Shown here in pieces: positions 7,494-14,437 of a stretch of DNA of 34,040 nucleotides. The position numbers were made by a program, and so were the translations under genes. The stretch's first letter is position 1. The number at the start of each line of letters is the position of its first letter. The DNA is from Singulisphaera sp. GP187 (GTDB taxonomy: Bacteria; Chloroflexota; Chloroflexia; Chloroflexales; Roseiflexaceae), in the NCBI GenBank assembly GCA_943328915.2, contig CALQBW020000010.1:1-34040 (forward strand), in the 5' to 3' direction. The notes under the pieces are model-generated. The model was given only the letters and a program-made list of their open reading frames with translations. It did not search any database and was not told the DNA's origin.

Positions 7494-7522
7494 TTGACGT
7501 AGGCTATTGAGTTGCGTACAAT
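7494..7522 (+). promoter_or_regulatory. Promoter of the tRNA-Gly gene
   Basis: TTGACG (7494-7499) and TACAAT (7517-7522) are exactly 17 bases apart. Transcription would start near 7529, about 9 bases before the mature tRNA 5' end. Confidence 0.75.
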
Positions 7523-7537
7523 GGAATAATTACCAAT

Positions 7538-7611
7538 GCGGGAGTGGCGTAGTGGTAACGTAGGAGCCTTCCAAGTTCATGTCGAGAGTTCGATTCTCTC
7601 CTCCCGTACCA
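7538..7611 (+). tRNA. tRNA-Gly (anticodon TCC)
   Basis: The 74-base cloverleaf includes an encoded CCA (7609-7611). The acceptor stem is 7538-7544 with 7601-7607, the D arm about 7547-7561, and the anticodon arm 7563-7579 with loop CTTCCAA, giving anticodon TCC at 7570-7572. The T arm is GAGAG-TTCGATT-CTCTC (7584-7600). The discriminator is A7608. Three pairs are unusual: G1-U72 at the end of the acceptor stem, a G27-A43 mismatch at the base of the anticodon stem, and G30-U40. It has its own promoter and terminator, so it is a single-gene unit reading GGA codons. Confidence 0.9.
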
Positions 7612-7617
7612 AACCAA

Positions 7618-7659
7618 CAGCACCCAGTATTGATTCGTCAATACTGGGTGCTGTTTTTT
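7618..7659 (+). terminator. Rho-independent terminator of tRNA-Gly
   Basis: A perfect 16-bp stem (7618-7633 with 7638-7653) is closed by a stable TTCG tetraloop and followed by six T residues (7654-7659). It begins 6 bases after the encoded CCA. Confidence 0.93.
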
Positions 7660-7671
7660 GTGTCTGCGTCC

Positions 7672-7922
7672 TTATTCCTGCACAGCTGCCATCACTTGCG
7701 AAATCCCACCAATAAACGTCTGCATCATCTACGCAAAACTCGCATCGAGATCGACGGCCATGCCAAATCCGCCCTTATTTCGAGTGTAGCAAAGCCGGGC
7801 ACCAAACTGTGCAATCCTGGTAGGGTATCAATCAAATCCTGCGCAAAAAGCGGGTAGTGCGTAAGAATTTGCGAGAACACCTGCAGTAATTCAGGGCGCC
7901 ATTGCCGGTTCGGTAAGGGGCA
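7672..7922 (-). pseudogene. Probable frameshifted remnant of a small gene downstream of the DoxX-like gene
   Basis: No intact frame exists here, but the minus strand reads like a broken protein. An ATG overlaps the DoxX stop (TAATG) and gives MPLTEPAMAP before a stop. One frame over, the sequence continues ELLQVFSQILTHYPLFAQDL and IDTLPGLHSLVPGFATLE. A second shift gives GGFGMAVDLDASFA, a TAG stop, then MMQTFIGGISQVMAAVQE and TAA at about 7672. Pieced together this would be a protein of about 90 residues with amphipathic helices. I do not recognise the family. Two frameshifts and one in-frame stop argue for decay; sequencing errors or chance are alternatives. Confidence 0.4.
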
Positions 7923-8276
7923 TTACCAGCGCCCGTAGGCCACTGCGAGTGACAGGGCAAAGAAGACCACATTCATGATGATGCCACGGGTGTCATGCGC
8001 GCGCGCGTGGACAATCATGGCCAACACCATGATGACGGCAAAGCCGAGAGCAGCCCAGGCTGTCAGGAAGGGGAAAATGCCGGTGGCGTAGGGGACGATG
8101 ATACCGATAGCGCCAAAGAGTTCGGTCACACCAATAAAGAGAATGAAGCTAGCGGGGGCTTCTTTGGCCCAATCAAATGCGGTGCGGGCTTTGGCGGGCT
8201 GGAAGGTTTTGACAAACCCAGCCATCCCAAAAATAAACGCCAAAATGGCTTGTGCTATCCACAGGGCAATATGCAT
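7923..8276 (-). CDS. DoxX-like integral membrane protein
   Basis: This 117-residue protein has four predicted membrane helices (about 4-22, 43-62, 69-88 and 98-115) in the DoxX-like arrangement, with an early FGMAGFVKTFQP turn and PASFILFIGVTELFGAIGI in helix 2. DoxX-like proteins are small membrane proteins, some linked to respiratory quinone or thiosulfate chemistry, but the role of this subgroup is not established. The ATG at 8274-8276 follows GGAG at 6 bases; the frame extends four codons further to a TTG that I do not prefer. It lies 54 bases after ileS on the same strand, past a stem-loop, so it may be read through from ileS at reduced level. Confidence 0.8.
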   Translation of the reverse strand: MHIALWIAQAILAFIFGMAGFVKTFQPAKARTAFDWAKEAPASFILFIGVTELFGAIGIIVPYATGIFPFLTAWAALGFAVIMVLAMIVHARAHDTRGIIMNVVFFALSLAVAYGRW

Positions 8277-8286
8277 ACGGTACTCC

Positions 8287-8320
8287 AAAATCCCGCGTCT
8301 GCATGGTGCAGACGCGGGAT
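8287..8320 (-). terminator. Stem-loop between ileS and the DoxX-like gene (partial terminator)
   Basis: A perfect 14-bp GC-rich stem (8290-8303 with 8307-8320, loop 3) lies 10 bases after the ileS stop. On the minus strand it ends in only four T residues, and GGAG, the ribosome site of the next gene, follows at once. It may end most ileS transcription or stabilise its 3' end. Confidence 0.55.
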
Positions 8321-8330
8321 GGGTGTGTGG

Positions 8331-11300
8331 TTATTCGGCTTTGCTGACGGCAATGGTGAGGGTTTTGTCGTCGAGTTCTAAGGTTTCGCTATGGGCGCCG
8401 GGCAGGCCTTTGCCTAGCACAAGCTGCTCAGCCAAGGTTTCGCTACACATATAGTCGTGCCAGGTAGCGATGGTGGCGGTGAGCAACGGATCATTGTCGA
8501 CGCCGTCGATGACGACGTTGATGCGGTCCGAAATCGCGAAGCCGGCGTTTTTGCGGGCATCTTGGATGTAGCGCACCACTTCACGGGCGATACCTTCGGC
8601 CACCAAATCGGGGGTGAGGGTGGTATCGAGGGCGGCCAGGACGCCGTTTGCTTCGGCGACGGCATAGCCATCGGGTGACGATGTCTCTACCAATACTTCG
8701 TCGGGTGCGATGGTCAAGGTTTGGCCATCGACCACCAGATCAAATGACAGACCGTTTTCGACGGCGATGGCATACGCGCGAGCACTGTCGTTGTCGAGGG
8801 CTTTGAGGGCTTCGGTCAAGGCAGGTACCAGTTTGCCGTATTTTTTGCCGACCACGCGTAAATTGGGTTTGAAGCGGTAATCGATAAAGGTGGCACCGGT
8901 TTCGAGCCAGCGTATCGCTTTGACGTTGAGCTCTTCGCGCAGGTCGCCTTCAAAGGCGGGCAGGCTGGCGGCCACATTGGTGGGAACGCGCACCAACATG
9001 AGGGGCAGGGGTTGGCGGATTTTGGTGGCGGCACTGCGGCGGGCAGCCCGACCCAAGCCGACAATGGTTTGCACCACGTCGATGCTTTGCACCAGGGCAT
9101 CGTCGCTCCAGGCGGGCACACTCACCGGCCAGCTGGCCATGTGGACCGAATTAATGGCGTTGGGAGCTTTGCTGAGCACCAAATTGGCATAAATCTCTTC
9201 GGCCATAAAGGGCATGAATGGGGCGAGGAGTTTACTCAACGTGACCAAGCAGGTATACAAGGTGGCGTAGGCGGCTTGGGTGTCGGCGTCGTTGGCGGTC
9301 TTCCAGAAGCGTCGGCGACTGCGACGGACATACCAGTTGGACATTTCTTCGACGAAGCGCTCAATGGCTTTGGCGGGGGCATGGATGTCGTAGCCGTCGA
9401 GTTCGTTGGTGACGGTACGCACCAAATTGTCGAGGCGGGCTAAGGCCCAGCGGTCGAGGGGATTGGTGAGGGTGGCGATGTCGAGGGTTAGGCTTCCGTC
9501 GGCGTTGAGCAGGCCAGCAGGCGTCCAGCCATCGAGGTTGGCATACGTCACAAAAAACGAATAGGTGTTCCAAAGGGTCAAGGTGAATTGGCGCAACATA
9601 TCGCCAATGAGCTCACGCGAGAAGCGGCGGGGGTTGTAGGGTGGTGCCGAGGCAAACATGTACCAGCGCACGGCGTCAGTACCGAATTCGTTGATGATGT
9701 CCCACGGGTTGACGATATTGCCCTTTGACTTGGACATTTTTTCGCCTTTGCCGTCAAGGATATGCCCCAAACAAATTACGTTTTTGAAGGCAGGACGGTC
9801 AAACAGCAACGTCGACACGGCGTGCAGGGTATAGAACCAGCCGCGGGTTTGGTCGATGGCTTCGGAGATGTAGTCGGCTTGGCCGGCGTACTGCTCGAAG
9901 AGTTCTTTGTTTTCGAAGGGGTAGTGCCACTGTGCAACTGGCATGGCGCCTGAGTCAAACCAGCAGTCGGCCACATCGGGGATGCGGCGCATGGTGCCGT
10001 GGATGGGATCTTCCCAGGTGATTTCGTCGACATAGGGGCGATGCAAGTCGAGGTCGCTCAGCGAGCGCCCCACTTTTTCTGAAAGTTCGGCTACCGAGCC
10101 GATACATTCACTATGGAGACCGTCGGCCGAAATCCAAATGGGCAACGGGGTTCCCCAATAGCGTTCGCGGCTAATGGCCCAGTCGATGTTGTTGGACAAC
10201 CAGTTACCAAAGCGACCGTTTTTGATGTGCTCTGGCACCCATTGCACTTCTTGGTTGGTGGCAACCAAACGATCTTTGAGGGCGGTGGTGCGGATGTACC
10301 AGCTGGGTTTGGCATAGAACAACAGCGGTGTCTTGCAGCGCCAACAGAACGGGTAGGTATGCTTGACGCGGGCACTTTTGAACAAATCGCCCCGCTCTTT
10401 GAGCACCTTGGTGATGACGGGGTCGGCCGCCTTAAAAAACAGGTTCGCGAAGCCAAGTGACTCGAACTGAGGCATTGTATTGCCACTCAAATCGACCGAA
10501 AAGAGCGTGGGCAAGCCATGTTTACGACCGACGTCGAGGTCACCATAGGCGGGGGCAATATGGACGATGCCGGTACCGTCGTCGAGCGAGACGAAGTCGT
10601 CGCCGATGACACGGTAGCCTTGGGTGAGGTCGGGGGTGTCGCCGGGGCCAGGGACACCATCAAACAAGCGGGTGTAGCGGGCGTCGGTGAGTTGGCTCCC
10701 GGTATAGGTGGCGAGGATGGTATGGTGTTCACCGAGTACTTTTTCGGCGAGGCTGGCGGCCAAGATAACTTTTTCGCGTTTGTCGTCTGGGCCGGTCTCG
10801 GCGAGCACATAGTCGGCATCGGGGTTGACGGCGAGGGCCACGTTGGCGGGCAGGGTCCAAGGAGTGGTAGTCCATGCGAGAAATGCGGCCCCGGCGAGCG
10901 CGGCATCGAGTGGGTGGCCACTGGGGTCAAGGCGGAAGCGGAGCCAGACCGAAGGGTCATCGACGTCGTCTTCGTAGCCTTGGTTGACTTCGGCGTCGCT
11001 CAGGGTGGTGCCACAGCGCGGGCAGTGCATGGTGACTTTGTAGTCGCGGAAGAGCAAATCGCGATCCCAGAATTGGCGCAGGATCCACCAGAGTGATTCG
11101 ATATAGGAATTATCGAAGGTACTGTAGGGTTTTTCCATGTCGATCCAATAGGCGATGCGGTCGGTCATTTTTTCCCATTCGCCGATATAGGTCAACACGC
11201 TGTTTTTGCATTCGGCATTGAAGTTGGCGATACCGTAGCGTTCGATGTCGGGTTTACCGGCAAAGCCCAGCTTTTTTTCGACTTCTATTTCGACGGGGAG

Positions 11301-11573
11301 GCCGTGGGTATCCCAGCCGCCACGGGCACCGATGACGTATTGGCCACACATGCGGTGGTAGCGGATGATGATGTCTTTGGAAACGCGGGCTTCGACGTGG
11401 TGCACACCGGGTTTGCCGTTGGCGGTCGGTGGCCCTTCATAAAAAATAAATGGCTTGGCGTGATCGCCGTGCGCAAGGGCGTGGCGCTTGATGTCGTTCA
11501 CGCGCCAAAACTCGCCGATGCGATCTTCGAGTGCGACAAACGACGCACGCGTGTCAACTGCACGAAATGTCAT
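8331..11573 (-). CDS. ileS: Isoleucyl-tRNA synthetase, eukaryote-like (IleRS2) class
   Basis: This 1080-residue class I synthetase charges tRNA-Ile. The signature HIGH box appears as GVHH (56-59) in GPPTANGKPGVHHVEARV, followed by GWDTHGLPVEIEVEKKLGF. The KMSKS loop is at 612-616. Between them lies the editing (CP1) domain; cysteine pairs occur in CPRCG and CWRCK. The GPPTANG context and length point to the IleRS2 class, which in known cases resists mupirocin; resistance here is inference. The open frame extends 80 codons upstream, but that extension is the T-box leader, not protein. The ATG at 11571-11573 has AAGGGG upstream and starts the usual MTFRAVDTRASF region. Expression should respond to uncharged tRNA-Ile through the T-box. 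Confidence 0.95.
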   Translation of the reverse strand: MTFRAVDTRASFVALEDRIGEFWRVNDIKRHALAHGDHAKPFIFYEGPPTANGKPGVHHVEARVSKDIIIRYHRMCGQYVIGARGGWDTHGLPVEIEVEKKLGFAGKPDIERYGIANFNAECKNSVLTYIGEWEKMTDRIAYWIDMEKPYSTFDNSYIESLWWILRQFWDRDLLFRDYKVTMHCPRCGTTLSDAEVNQGYEDDVDDPSVWLRFRLDPSGHPLDAALAGAAFLAWTTTPWTLPANVALAVNPDADYVLAETGPDDKREKVILAASLAEKVLGEHHTILATYTGSQLTDARYTRLFDGVPGPGDTPDLTQGYRVIGDDFVSLDDGTGIVHIAPAYGDLDVGRKHGLPTLFSVDLSGNTMPQFESLGFANLFFKAADPVITKVLKERGDLFKSARVKHTYPFCWRCKTPLLFYAKPSWYIRTTALKDRLVATNQEVQWVPEHIKNGRFGNWLSNNIDWAISRERYWGTPLPIWISADGLHSECIGSVAELSEKVGRSLSDLDLHRPYVDEITWEDPIHGTMRRIPDVADCWFDSGAMPVAQWHYPFENKELFEQYAGQADYISEAIDQTRGWFYTLHAVSTLLFDRPAFKNVICLGHILDGKGEKMSKSKGNIVNPWDIINEFGTDAVRWYMFASAPPYNPRRFSRELIGDMLRQFTLTLWNTYSFFVTYANLDGWTPAGLLNADGSLTLDIATLTNPLDRWALARLDNLVRTVTNELDGYDIHAPAKAIERFVEEMSNWYVRRSRRRFWKTANDADTQAAYATLYTCLVTLSKLLAPFMPFMAEEIYANLVLSKAPNAINSVHMASWPVSVPAWSDDALVQSIDVVQTIVGLGRAARRSAATKIRQPLPLMLVRVPTNVAASLPAFEGDLREELNVKAIRWLETGATFIDYRFKPNLRVVGKKYGKLVPALTEALKALDNDSARAYAIAVENGLSFDLVVDGQTLTIAPDEVLVETSSPDGYAVAEANGVLAALDTTLTPDLVAEGIAREVVRYIQDARKNAGFAISDRINVVIDGVDNDPLLTATIATWHDYMCSETLAEQLVLGKGLPGAHSETLELDDKTLTIAVSKAE

Positions 11574-11608
11574 ACAATTCCCCTTTTGGTGTGTCAAAAA
11601 AGTGACAC

Positions 11609-11866
11609 AAAAACCCCCGCCCCAAACAGGGACGAGGTGCAGTGACCCCGCGGTACCACCCTGATTGCCACATACGCGTGGCCACTTTGTGAGCGCGAAC
11701 ACGCTCTGCCCCGGTGACGGAGGGCACCCGGTCGGCTTACACACAGCGTCGGCTGCTTGGGCCTCCTGCTCAGAAGGGATACCGGTCAGTGTCGTTGATG
11801 CGCCTCTCACCAATTGCGCATTCGCTGATCAAACGGATAACTGCCGACGTGTCTTCGTCATTGCTT
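11609..11866 (-). promoter_or_regulatory. ileS: T-box riboswitch leader of ileS
   Basis: On the minus strand the diagnostic T-box AGGGTGGTACCGCG lies at 11649-11662. After it comes a 9-bp terminator hairpin (11629-11637 with 11615-11623) and TTTTT (11609-11613), so control is by transcription attenuation. Upstream, the Stem I top hairpin ATGCGC...GCGCAT has a loop containing GGTGAGAG (about 11797-11822). A candidate specifier ATC (isoleucine) is at 11778-11780. Uncharged tRNA-Ile would pair with the specifier and T-box and favour the antiterminator. A second ATC at 11797-11799 lies within the stem and is less likely. Confidence 0.9.
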
Positions 11867-11872
11867 GTGCGC

Positions 11873-11878
11873 ATTATA
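11873..11878 (-). promoter_or_regulatory. -10 box of the ileS T-box transcript
   Basis: A perfect TATAAT on the minus strand lies about 7 bases before the predicted leader start. The -35 region is weak (TTTCAA at 17 bases), so the full promoter is only partly supported. Confidence 0.5.
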
Positions 11879-11960
11879 CCGTATTTTTTGTAAAGTTGAA
11901 ATAGGAAGTGCTTGTGAAACGATGATGAGCAAGCAGGGTCAACAGACACAAAAATACGTT

Positions 11961-11990
11961 TTGCTCTATTATTGTTTGGTGTGCTATACT
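11961..11990 (+). promoter_or_regulatory. Extended -10 promoter of the zinc-ribbon miniprotein
   Basis: TTGCTC (11961-11966) and TATACT (11985-11990) are 18 bases apart, with an upstream TGC giving an extended -10 (TGCTATACT). The 13 bases TTGGTGTGCTATA are identical to those in the korA promoter at 14388-14400. Confidence 0.6.
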
Positions 11991-12033
11991 GTCGTTATGT
12001 TTTCGTATTCATTGAGATACATGGAGTATAATC

Positions 12034-12228
12034 ATGGCCAAAGAAACCAAAGGTAAGTCAAAGACAGACGTGACGTCACGTGACAAAAGTGGTCGTGCCA
12101 CCGTGCACACTTGTGTCAACTGCAACGAACGCATCATGAACGACCGTGAAATGATTGTGTTGATGGATGATCGCCGTCGCAACAAGACGTACCACCACCG
12201 CACATGTCACCAAAAGACCTTGGGTTAA
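12034..12228 (+). CDS. 64-residue zinc-ribbon-like protein of unknown function
   Basis: This small basic protein has a Lys/Ser/Thr-rich N-terminus (residues 1-22) and a possible metal site made of C27-x-x-C30 (HTCVNCNE) and a C-terminal HHRTCH (H54, H55, C58, H59). The middle is RIMNDREMIVLMDDRRRNKTYHH. I do not recognise the family. The ATG has GGAG at 7 bases. The gene has its own extended -10 promoter and a strong terminator 16 bases after its stop, so it is a self-contained unit and not a shadow frame. It stands divergent from the ileS T-box leader. Size, charge and the Cys/His pattern would suit a ribosome- or nucleic-acid-associated protein, but that is a guess. Confidence 0.75.
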   Translation: MAKETKGKSKTDVTSRDKSGRATVHTCVNCNERIMNDREMIVLMDDRRRNKTYHHRTCHQKTLG

Positions 12229-12244
12229 TCCCAATTGGTCACGG

Positions 12245-12286
12245 AACGTCGGAGCTTTCTAATCGAAAGCTCCGACGTTTTTGTTT
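12245..12286 (+). terminator. Rho-independent terminator of the zinc-ribbon gene
   Basis: A perfect 15-bp stem (12245-12259 with 12265-12279) with a 5-base loop is followed by TTTTGTTTT. It lies 16 bases after the stop codon and 10 bases from the convergent Hsp70-like gene. Confidence 0.92.
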
Positions 12287-12295
12287 TAGGGAATG

Positions 12296-13678
12296 TTATT
12301 TTTGGAGTTGGGCAAACAACGTATCATCTGCGGCGGCGATACCAAGCCCTTGGGCCACACCAGTGAAGGGGTCCATTTCGACCATGGCGGCACTGCCAAA
12401 GCGTTGCGTCAGCATGCGCACAAACGCCGGGATGCGCGATGACCCGCCGGTGCGGAGCACCACGTTGATGTCGTTGTGGGTCAATTGGGCGGCGCTGATC
12501 GCACGGTCGACACAGGCAGCCACGGCACGGATGTCGGGGCCAATCAACCGCTCAAAATCCCAACGCTCGATAGGTTGCTCGATAGCAATCCCCGGTACAT
12601 GCAGCGACACATTTGTGTTGTCTTCGCTACTCAAGCGTACTTTTGCTTGTTCGACGGCTTCAAAGAGCGGTAACCCATAGTTTTGATTGACCAATACCTT
12701 CAGTTGAGCGACTAAATCAGGTTGGGTACTGGTATGGAGCAAATCTTCGATCATCGGCATATATTTGGGGTGGGATAACTCAAATATACTTTGCCATTCG
12801 CTGAGGCGGTCAGAAATTGCCGCGGGGAATGGCATGCGTTGGCTACCGATTTTTGATTCGACGCCAAAGTGCGAAAGTAATTTGCCCATCATAATGCGTT
12901 GATCCATCACGTCGCCGCCAACAGGCACACCGTCATTGCTGAGGACACGACTTCCGCCACGGCCATCGGTTGCAATAATCGTGACGTCGAGGGTACCACC
13001 ACCAAAGTCAAACACCAAAGCGCGTTGGTTGGCAGCGGCGGTGCGGGCATAGGCCACCGCGGCGGCATTGGGTTCGGGCAAAAAGGCGAATTGTGGTAAG
13101 GCGGCGAGTTGGCAGGCTTCGCGCATGCGGTCGATGGCGATTAGGTCATGATCGGGGTTGTGGGAGTAGTGGACCGGGCGCCCGATGACCATGCGGGTGA
13201 CTTTATTGCCAAGGATGACTTCGATGCGGTCGACGATCATGCGCAGTACGATAGCGATGAGTTCTTCGATGCGGTAGGGCGTGCCAAAGACGTTGGTATC
13301 GACGAAGGCACTATCGCGCAGATGGGATTTGAGTGATTGAAACAAGCGTCCAGGAATGTTTTGATCGATTAGGGCGCCTATGCTTTGGAATATAATTGCC
13401 CCGTTGCCATCGAGTAATTCAGTTTTGCCGAAATCTTGCCAGGCGTATTCGATGGTGCGGCCCACATTGGCATGGGTGAAACGGTTGATGGCTTCGCGAC
13501 CGATGAAACGCTCTCCGGGTTCGGGATTGCGGTCAGTGCCGCCCCTGGCAATGAACAACGTTGTACGCATGACAAGGGGATTGGCGCTAAATGGGTCGAG
13601 TGGCAACAAGGTAACGGACGAACCGTCATAAATTGCTACACTAGAGTTAGTAGTTCCGAAGTCTAATCCGACATACAT
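12296..13678 (-). CDS. Hsp70-family actin-like ATPase (YegD-like)
   Basis: This 460-residue protein consists almost only of the Hsp70/actin ATPase fold. Phosphate-1 motif VGLDFGTTNSSVAIYD is at 3-18, phosphate-2 motif LVFDFGGGTLDVTII at 221-235, and the adenosine motif VVLRTGGSSRIPAF at 406-419. An Hsp70-specific PEPNAAAVAYA (201-211) is present. The substrate-binding domain of DnaK is missing, as in the YegD subgroup, so it may be a specialised chaperone or a regulatory ATPase; its target is unknown. The ATG at 13676-13678 has GAGAGG 10 bases upstream. Its start is only 16 bases from the divergent pyrE start. Confidence 0.87.
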   Translation of the reverse strand: MYVGLDFGTTNSSVAIYDGSSVTLLPLDPFSANPLVMRTTLFIARGGTDRNPEPGERFIGREAINRFTHANVGRTIEYAWQDFGKTELLDGNGAIIFQSIGALIDQNIPGRLFQSLKSHLRDSAFVDTNVFGTPYRIEELIAIVLRMIVDRIEVILGNKVTRMVIGRPVHYSHNPDHDLIAIDRMREACQLAALPQFAFLPEPNAAAVAYARTAAANQRALVFDFGGGTLDVTIIATDGRGGSRVLSNDGVPVGGDVMDQRIMMGKLLSHFGVESKIGSQRMPFPAAISDRLSEWQSIFELSHPKYMPMIEDLLHTSTQPDLVAQLKVLVNQNYGLPLFEAVEQAKVRLSSEDNTNVSLHVPGIAIEQPIERWDFERLIGPDIRAVAACVDRAISAAQLTHNDINVVLRTGGSSRIPAFVRMLTQRFGSAAMVEMDPFTGVAQGLGIAAADDTLFAQLQK

Positions 13679-13694
13679 AGTGAAGGAGCCTCTC

Positions 13695-14312
13695 ATGTCG
13701 AATCAATCCCAAGTGGCATTGGCGTTGTTGCGAGCGCATGCGGTGTTATTGCGCCCCCACGAGCCATTTACCTTTGCATCAGGGATTAAGTCGCCGATTT
13801 ACTGTGACAATCGCTTGTTAATTGGTGATGTGGCCACGCGGCAAATTATCAGCGATGCCTTTGCAGCTCTTGTTTCTGATTGCGATGTCGTGGCTGGTAC
13901 CGCCACCGCAGGTATCCCCTGGGCGGCATGGGTGGCAGAGCGGGCTGAACGCCCGATGGCCTATGTGCGGAGTGGTGCCAAAACACACGGTCGTGGACGC
14001 CAAGTCGAGGGCGCCGACATCAAAGGCAAACGCGTGATGTTACTCGAAGATACCGTGTCGACGGGCGAAAGCGCCGTCACGGCAATCGAGGCATTATACA
14101 CCGAAGGGGCGAGTGCTGTGACTTGTGCGTGTATCTTTACCTATGGTTGGCAAGCCACATTTGACCGGTTTGTGGCGGCCAACGCCCCCTTGACTCCGTT
14201 GACGTGGTTAACACCATTGCTCGAGGTCGCGGTGGCTGAACGGTTCATCAAAGGTGACGATCGTGCCTTGGTGGAATCGTGGTCGGCCAATCCACAAGGA
14301 TGGCTTGCGTAG
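13695..14312 (+). CDS. pyrE: Orotate phosphoribosyltransferase
   Basis: This 205-residue enzyme joins orotate to PRPP to form orotidine monophosphate in pyrimidine synthesis. The PRPP-binding motif VMLLEDTVSTGES spans 114-126, and the N-terminal FTFASGIKSPIYCDNR (26-40) is typical of PyrE. The flexible catalytic loop around RSGAKTHGRGRQVEG (92-106) carries the expected Lys and His. The ATG at 13695 follows GAAGGAG at 7 bases; an in-frame GTG at 13680 is possible but not preferred. It stands alone, without other pyr genes, and diverges from the Hsp70-like gene at very close range. No clear promoter was found; one would have to lie within the Hsp70-like coding region. Confidence 0.93.
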   Translation: MSNQSQVALALLRAHAVLLRPHEPFTFASGIKSPIYCDNRLLIGDVATRQIISDAFAALVSDCDVVAGTATAGIPWAAWVAERAERPMAYVRSGAKTHGRGRQVEGADIKGKRVMLLEDTVSTGESAVTAIEALYTEGASAVTCACIFTYGWQATFDRFVAANAPLTPLTWLTPLLEVAVAERFIKGDDRALVESWSANPQGWLA

Positions 14313-14371
14313 CTGAATCTTGATTGTCGATATGTTCATTGCTGTGAGTGCATCAAATGCGCCGGTTTGGG

Positions 14372-14402
14372 TTGCAAGCAAAGTTTATTGGTGTGCTATA
14401 AT
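14372..14402 (+). promoter_or_regulatory. Extended -10 promoter of korAB
   Basis: TATAAT (14397-14402) is preceded by TGC, giving a perfect extended -10. TTGCAA (14372-14377) lies 19 bases upstream, a longer spacing than usual. Transcription would start near 14409, about 29 bases before the korA ATG. Confidence 0.65.
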
Positions 14403-14437
14403 TATCGGCGCATAATGGCAAATCATGGGAGTCTGGC

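Noticed and set aside
10518-11096. 192-residue open frame on the plus strand within ileS
   Set aside because: Antisense to the catalytic and editing domains of IleRS; Gly/Val-rich shadow without start signals.
11574-11813. 80-residue N-terminal extension of ileS
   Set aside because: It overlaps the T-box leader, including the T-box and terminator, and the normal IleRS start with a ribosome site lies at 11573.
12245-12286. Bidirectional terminator also serving the Hsp70-like gene
   Set aside because: On the minus strand the hairpin is followed by CCGTGACC, not by T residues, so only plus-strand termination is supported.
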